DNA of 47,957 bases, taken from positions 1 through 47,957 of the forward strand of contig NZ_LMWH01000257.1 of the NCBI RefSeq assembly GCF_001507435.1, read 5' to 3'. A program made the position numbers and the translations under genes. Position 1 is the stretch's first letter; every line of letters starts with the position of its first letter. Below are positions 43,675 through 47,957 of this stretch, in pieces. The notes under the pieces were generated by a model. The model was not told the origin of the DNA. It ran no database searches and was given only the letters and a program-made list of their open reading frames with translations. This DNA is from Streptomyces sp. NRRL F-5122 (lineage in GTDB: Bacteria > Actinomycetota > Actinomycetes > Streptomycetales > Streptomycetaceae).

Positions 43675-43878
43675 ATGGCAAAGGCGCTTCTCGGTTACGT
43701 CGGCGGCTCCGACCCGCGACTCCTCGCCGAGATGCGACGGCTCCAGCAGCGCGTCCAAGAGCTCGAGTCCGAGCTCGGACGGATCCAGGCGGAGAACGAC
43801 GCGCTGACGGCTGCCGCTTCTCACGACAGGATCATGGAGAGCGTCGACGCACACCAGGCGGAGCCTGCGCTCACCTGA
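43675..43878 (+). CDS. Small coiled-coil protein upstream of smc
   Basis: 67 residues. MAKALLGYVGGSDPRLLAEM is followed by a clear heptad stretch (LQQRVQELESELGRIQAEND, about 24-43). Not a member of a family whose function I know, but a short coiled coil just ahead of smc is seen in Streptomyces. The ATG has GGAGG 10 bp upstream; a longer start at 43597 is less likely. Confidence 0.8.
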   Translation: MAKALLGYVGGSDPRLLAEMRRLQQRVQELESELGRIQAENDALTAAASHDRIMESVDAHQAEPALT

Positions 43879-43951
43879 TCACTGCATCGCTCCACGAAGG
43901 CACCCGCAGTGGTTGGGCAGCCCCTATCAACCGCTCAGTTGTCAGAGTTGC

Positions 43952-43980
43952 AAGGGACGCCTCGGCGTCCCTTCTTTCTT
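43952..43980 (+). terminator. Terminator upstream of smc
   Basis: 9-10 bp stem AAGGGACGCC/GGCGTCCCTT (43952-43973) followed by CTTTCTTG. smc is therefore transcribed separately. Confidence 0.88.
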
Positions 43981-44091
43981 GCCCCCGCGCACCCCTTCAG
44001 TCTTCTTAACGGATGGTGTGCCCTGCGCGTTCATGGGTGAAACCGCGGGTTCATGGAGTGAGATACCGGGCGGAAGGTAGAGTCCAGCGGC

Positions 44092-47000
44092 GTGCACCTC
44101 AAGGCCCTGACCCTTCGCGGCTTCAAGTCGTTCGCTTCGGCCACCACGCTCCGGTTCGAGCCGGGGATCACATGTGTGGTGGGCCCGAACGGCTCGGGCA
44201 AGTCCAATGTCGTGGACGCGCTCAGCTGGGTCATGGGCGAGCAGGGGGCCAAGTCGCTGCGCGGCGGCAAGATGGAGGACGTCATCTTCGCCGGCACCAC
44301 CGGGCGCCCCCCGCTCGGTCGCGCCGAGGTCTCACTGACCATCGACAACAGCGACGGGGCCCTCCCGATCGAGTACGCCGAGGTCACCATCACGCGGATC
44401 ATGTTCCGCAACGGCGGCAGCGAGTACCAGATCAACGGCGACACCTGCCGTCTGCTCGACATCCAGGAGCTCCTCTCCGACTCCGGCATCGGCCGCGAGA
44501 TGCACGTGATCGTCGGCCAGGGCCAGCTCGACTCCGTGCTGCACGCCGATCCCATGGGCCGCCGCGCCTTCATCGAAGAGGCCGCGGGCGTGCTCAAGCA
44601 CCGCAAGCGCAAGGAGAAGGCCCTCCGGAAGCTGGACGCCATGCAGGCGAACCTCGCCCGCGTCCAGGACCTCACCGACGAACTGCGCCGCCAGCTCAAA
44701 CCGCTGGGACGGCAGGCGGCGGTCGCCCGCCGAGCGGCGGTGATCCAGGCAGATCTCCGGGACGCCCGCCTGCGGCTGCTCGCCGACGATCTGGTACGGC
44801 TGAGGGAAGGGCTCAGGGCCGAGATCGCGGACGAGGCGGCGCTCAAGGAGCGCAAGGAGGCCGCCGAGGCCGAACTGAAGAAGGCACTGCAGCGCGAGGC
44901 GCTCCTGGAGGACGAGGTCCGGCAGCTGACGCCACGTCTGCAGCGCGCACAGCAGACCTGGTACGAGCTGTCCCAGCTCGCGGAGCGGGTGCGCGGCACG
45001 ATCTCGCTCGCCGACGCCCGGGTGAAGAGCGCCACCTCGGCGCCCCCGGAGGAGCGGCGTGGACGCGACCCCGAGGACATGGAGCGCGAGGCGGAGCGCA
45101 TTCGCGAGCAGGAGGCCGAACTGGAGGCCGCCCTCGAGGCGGCCGAGCGCGCGCTGGACGACACCGTCGCACACCGGTCCGAACTGGAGCGCGAACTCAC
45201 GATCGAGGAGCGGCGGCTGAAGGACGCGGCCCGCGCCATCGCCGACCGCCGTGAGGGTCTCGCCCGGCTGAACGGTCAGGTAAACGCTGCCCGTTCGCGG
45301 GCCGCCTCCGCGCAGGCCGAGATCGACCGCCTCGCCGCCGCCCGGGACGAGGCACAGGAACGCGCCGCCGTCGCCCAGGAGGAGTACGAGACGCTGAAGG
45401 TCGAGGTCGACGGCCTCGACGCGGGTGACGCCGACCTGGCCGAGCAGCACGAGGCAGCGAAGCGGGCCCTCGCCGGTGCGGAAACCGCCCTGTCGGCCGC
45501 CCGCGAGGCGGCCACCACCACCGAACGCCGGCGCGCCGCGGTCGCGGCCCGCCACGAGGCGCTCGCCCTGGGCCTGCGCCGCAAGGACGGCACGGGCGCC
45601 CTGCTCGACGCGAAGGACCGTCTCACCGGTCTGCTCGGTCCCGTGGCCGAGCTGCTCTCGGTGACCCCGGGCCATGAGGTGCCGCTCGCGGCGGCCTTCG
45701 GTGCGGCCGCGGACGCCGTCGCGGTCACCACTCCGGGCGCCGCGGCCGAGGCGATCCGGCTGCTGCGCAAGCAGGACGCGGGGCGGGCGGCCCTGCTGCT
45801 GAGCGGCGCCCCCGACGACGTACCCGAGCAGGAGCCCGCCCCCGGGGCCGTGCACGCGGCCGATCTCGTCCGTGGTCCCGCCGAGCTGATGTCCGCCGTG
45901 CGGCGGCTGCTGCGCGGCGTCGTCGTGGTGGGCAGCCTCGAGGACGCCGAGGAGCTCGTCTACAGGTGGCCCGATCTGACCGCCGTCACAGCCGAGGGTG
46001 ACCTCCTCGGGGCGCATTTCGCACACGGCGGCTCCGCCGGTGCGCCCAGCCTGCTCGAGGTGCAGGCCTCCGTCGACGAGGCCGCCGCCGAGCTGGAAGA
46101 ACTCGCCGTCAGATGCGAGGAGCTGACCGAGGAGCAGCGGCAGGCGGGCGAGCGGCGCAGGGAGTGCGCCGCGCTCGTCGACGAGGTGGGGGAGCGCCGG
46201 CGCGCTGCCGAGCGCGAGAAGTCCTCCGTCGCCCAGCAGCTCGGGCGGCTGGCCGGCCAGGCACGCGGTGCCGCGGGAGAGGCCGAGCGCTCCACCGCGG
46301 CCGCCGCCCGGGCGCAGGAGGCCCTGGAGAAGGCCCTGGGAGAGGTCGAGGAACTCGCCGAGCGGCTCGCCGTCGCCGAGGAGATGCCGGTGGAGGAGGA
46401 GCCCGACACCTCCGTGCGGGACCGGCTCGCCGCCGACGGGGCGAACGCGCGCCAGACCGAGATGGAGGCCAGGCTCCAGGTCCGTACGCACGAGGAACGG
46501 GTCAAGGGACTGGCCGGACGCGCCGACTCCCTCGACCGGGCCGCCCGTGCCGAACGGGAGGCCCGCGCCCGCGCCGAACAGCGCCGGGCCCGGCTGCGGC
46601 ACGAGGCCGCCGTCGCGGAGGCCGTCGCCTCCGGCGCCCGGCAGCTCCTCGCCCATGTCGAGATCTCCTTGGGCCGGGCGGAGGCCGAACGCACCGCCGC
46701 GGACGCCGCCAAGACCCGTCGGGAGCAGGAGCTCGCCACCGCCCGCACCGAGGGCCGCGACCTGAAGTCCGAGCTCGACAAGCTCACGGACTCCGTCCAC
46801 CGCGGTGAGGTGCTCGGCGCCGAGAAGCGGCTGCGCATAGAGCAACTCGAGACCAAGGCGCTGGAGGAACTCGGTGTCGAACCGGCCGGGCTGATCGCCG
46901 ACTACGGTCCTGACCAGCCGGTACCGCCGTCGCTGCCCGCCGAGGGCGAGGAGCTGCCCGAGGACCCTGAGCACCCGCGCAACCAGCCGCGCCGCTTCGT

Positions 47001-47646
47001 CCGCGGCGAGCAGGAGAAGCGGCTCAAGGCCGCGGAGCGCGCCTATCAGCAGCTCGGCAAGGTCAACCCGCTCGCGCTGGAGGAGTTCGCGGCGCTGGAG
47101 GAGCGTCACAAGTTCCTCAGCGAACAGCTCGAGGACCTCAAGAAGACCCGTGCCGACCTGCTTCAGGTCGTGAAGGAGGTCGACGAGCGCGTCGAGCAGG
47201 TCTTCACCGAGGCCTACCGGGACACCGCACGGGAGTTCGAGGGCGTCTTCAGCCGGCTCTTCCCCGGCGGCGACGGGCGGCTCGTGCTGACCGACCCGGA
47301 CAATATGCTCACCACGGGTGTCGACGTCGAGGCGCGGCCGCCGGGCAAGAAGGTCAAGCGGCTCTCGCTGCTCTCCGGCGGCGAGCGGTCGCTGACCGCC
47401 GTCGCGCTGCTCGTGTCCATCTTCAAGGCGCGTCCCAGCCCGTTCTACGTCATGGACGAGGTCGAGGCCGCCCTCGACGACACCAACCTGCAGCGGCTGA
47501 TCCGCATCATGCAGGAGCTGCAGGAGGCCTCGCAGCTGATCGTGATCACGCACCAGAAGCGCACGATGGAGGTGGCCGACGCGCTGTACGGCGTCTCCAT
47601 GCAGGGCGACGGTGTGTCGAAGGTCATCTCCCAGCGGCTGCGCTAG
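44092..47646 (+). CDS. smc: Chromosome segregation protein SMC
   Basis: 1184 residues. Walker A GPNGSGKSN at 32-40; first coiled coil to about 500; hinge at about 505-650 (LGPVAELLSVTPGHEVPLAAA region); second coiled coil; C-terminal signature SLLSGGERSLTAVALL and Walker B YVMDEVEAALDD. It forms the condensin core with ScpA/ScpB and organises sister chromosomes during sporulation septation. GTG start. Confidence 0.98.
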   Translation: MHLKALTLRGFKSFASATTLRFEPGITCVVGPNGSGKSNVVDALSWVMGEQGAKSLRGGKMEDVIFAGTTGRPPLGRAEVSLTIDNSDGALPIEYAEVTITRIMFRNGGSEYQINGDTCRLLDIQELLSDSGIGREMHVIVGQGQLDSVLHADPMGRRAFIEEAAGVLKHRKRKEKALRKLDAMQANLARVQDLTDELRRQLKPLGRQAAVARRAAVIQADLRDARLRLLADDLVRLREGLRAEIADEAALKERKEAAEAELKKALQREALLEDEVRQLTPRLQRAQQTWYELSQLAERVRGTISLADARVKSATSAPPEERRGRDPEDMEREAERIREQEAELEAALEAAERALDDTVAHRSELERELTIEERRLKDAARAIADRREGLARLNGQVNAARSRAASAQAEIDRLAAARDEAQERAAVAQEEYETLKVEVDGLDAGDADLAEQHEAAKRALAGAETALSAAREAATTTERRRAAVAARHEALALGLRRKDGTGALLDAKDRLTGLLGPVAELLSVTPGHEVPLAAAFGAAADAVAVTTPGAAAEAIRLLRKQDAGRAALLLSGAPDDVPEQEPAPGAVHAADLVRGPAELMSAVRRLLRGVVVVGSLEDAEELVYRWPDLTAVTAEGDLLGAHFAHGGSAGAPSLLEVQASVDEAAAELEELAVRCEELTEEQRQAGERRRECAALVDEVGERRRAAEREKSSVAQQLGRLAGQARGAAGEAERSTAAAARAQEALEKALGEVEELAERLAVAEEMPVEEEPDTSVRDRLAADGANARQTEMEARLQVRTHEERVKGLAGRADSLDRAARAEREARARAEQRRARLRHEAAVAEAVASGARQLLAHVEISLGRAEAERTAADAAKTRREQELATARTEGRDLKSELDKLTDSVHRGEVLGAEKRLRIEQLETKALEELGVEPAGLIADYGPDQPVPPSLPAEGEELPEDPEHPRNQPRRFVRGEQEKRLKAAERAYQQLGKVNPLALEEFAALEERHKFLSEQLEDLKKTRADLLQVVKEVDERVEQVFTEAYRDTAREFEGVFSRLFPGGDGRLVLTDPDNMLTTGVDVEARPPGKKVKRLSLLSGGERSLTAVALLVSIFKARPSPFYVMDEVEAALDDTNLQRLIRIMQELQEASQLIVITHQKRTMEVADALYGVSMQGDGVSKVISQRLR

Positions 47647-47682
47647 CCGGGTGCGACCTGTAACGGTCCCCGTACCTGTTGA

Positions 47683-47863
47683 GTTCAACTACTGAACGCT
47701 ATGGGTTCAGTCCTGGGGTCAAAGTTCACAGCTACCTGACTATTGACTTCGAAACTTGAAGGCATAGTCTCTGCAACGTTGCTTTTACCTTCAGGTCTCG
47801 CTACCTGACAGGGCTCACCCCCCACCCCCGGCGACGTTGCCGGTGGCCCGAGGAGTTACACAC
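47683..47863 (+). promoter_or_regulatory. Regulatory region of the glucose permease gene
   Basis: Candidate promoter TTGACT (47743-47748) and TAGTCT (47765-47770), 16-bp spacing. Two exact copies of GCTACCTGAC (47731-47740, 47800-47809) flank it, and a dyad GTTCA-N5-TGAAC lies at 47683-47697. Ribosome site AGGAG before the GTG at 47864. Confidence 0.5.
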
Positions 47864-47957
47864 GTGACCAGCACAGCGCAGGCACCTCAGCCAGGAGCCG
47901 GGACGGCTCAACCCGATCATCTCGGGCACGTCATCTTCATCGCGGCGGCGGCCGCGA
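47864..47957 (+). CDS. glcP: Glucose permease (MFS), N-terminal fragment
   Basis: First 31 codons, starting MTSTAQAPQPGAGTAQPDHL and then GHVIFIAAAAA, the opening of a first membrane helix. The position directly after smc and the text match GlcP1 (SCO5578), the main glucose/H+ symporter of S. coelicolor. Cut by the window edge; no diagnostic transporter motif is visible, so the call rests on synteny. Confidence 0.7.
   Translation, partial: MTSTAQAPQPGAGTAQPDHLGHVIFIAAAAA

Noticed and set aside
1..47957. CRISPR array
   Set aside because: No regularly spaced short repeats with unique spacers are visible; the only tandem array is the coding 30-bp repeat in cvnA.

Overview
This is a 48 kb piece of a Streptomyces chromosome. 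The GC content is very high, G/C dominates third codon positions, and GTG starts are frequent. Gene order and products match the conserved core interval around SCO5541 to SCO5578 of S. coelicolor (cvn1 conservon, gltX, ndgR-leuCD, hupS, gpsA, ddlA, thiL, recG, coaD, rnc, mutM, smc, start of glcP). That assignment rests on family recognition; no database search was possible.

Layout. 1-5.2 kb (minus strand): a conservon (cvnA-B-C-D), a membrane sensor kinase-like protein with roadblock, DUF742 and Ras-like GTPase partners; cvnD runs off the left edge. 5.2-9.8 kb: a small unknown ORF, an FAH-family hydrolase, gltX, a HAD phosphatase, and five tRNA genes (Gln-Glu-Glu-Gln-Glu), so the Glu-tRNA synthetase lies next to the tRNAs it charges. 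9.8-14.1 kb: a divergent MerR regulator/DUF4188 pair with a strong palindrome between them, then ndgR divergent from leuCD (leucine synthesis). 14.3-24 kb: hupS, a Csp-like protein, cofC, plsC-gpsA (glycerolipid synthesis), ddlA (peptidoglycan), a DUF3515 lipoprotein, a stand-alone RAM-domain protein, thiL, rpmB and a DAK2-domain protein. 24-29 kb (minus): a translationally coupled HSP90-family/TPR protein pair. 29-36.4 kb (plus): recG, rsmD, coaD, a SepIVA/DivIVA-like coiled-coil protein with a Q/Y-rich tail, DUF177, rpmF, rnc, mutM. 41.9-48 kb: a CAP-domain membrane protein, acyP, a small coiled-coil protein, smc, and the first codons of a glcP-type glucose permease.

The core order is interrupted at about 36.9-41.9 kb by an accessory island. 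It holds a barstar-like gene, an Imm26-like gene, an unrecognised gene, a DUF4240 gene, a complete IS110-family element, the C-terminal stump of a phage/AICE-type integrase, and the 3' half of a tRNA-Ser gene that looks like an old attachment site. No cognate toxins are visible, so it reads as an orphan immunity island built by repeated insertion and decay. Imperfect direct repeats at about 37.07 and 41.90 kb, the right one over the stop codon of the CAP gene, may mark its edges.

The two stretches most worth follow-up are this immunity island (with the IS110 non-coding, bridge-RNA-like region) and the HSP90-TPR pair.
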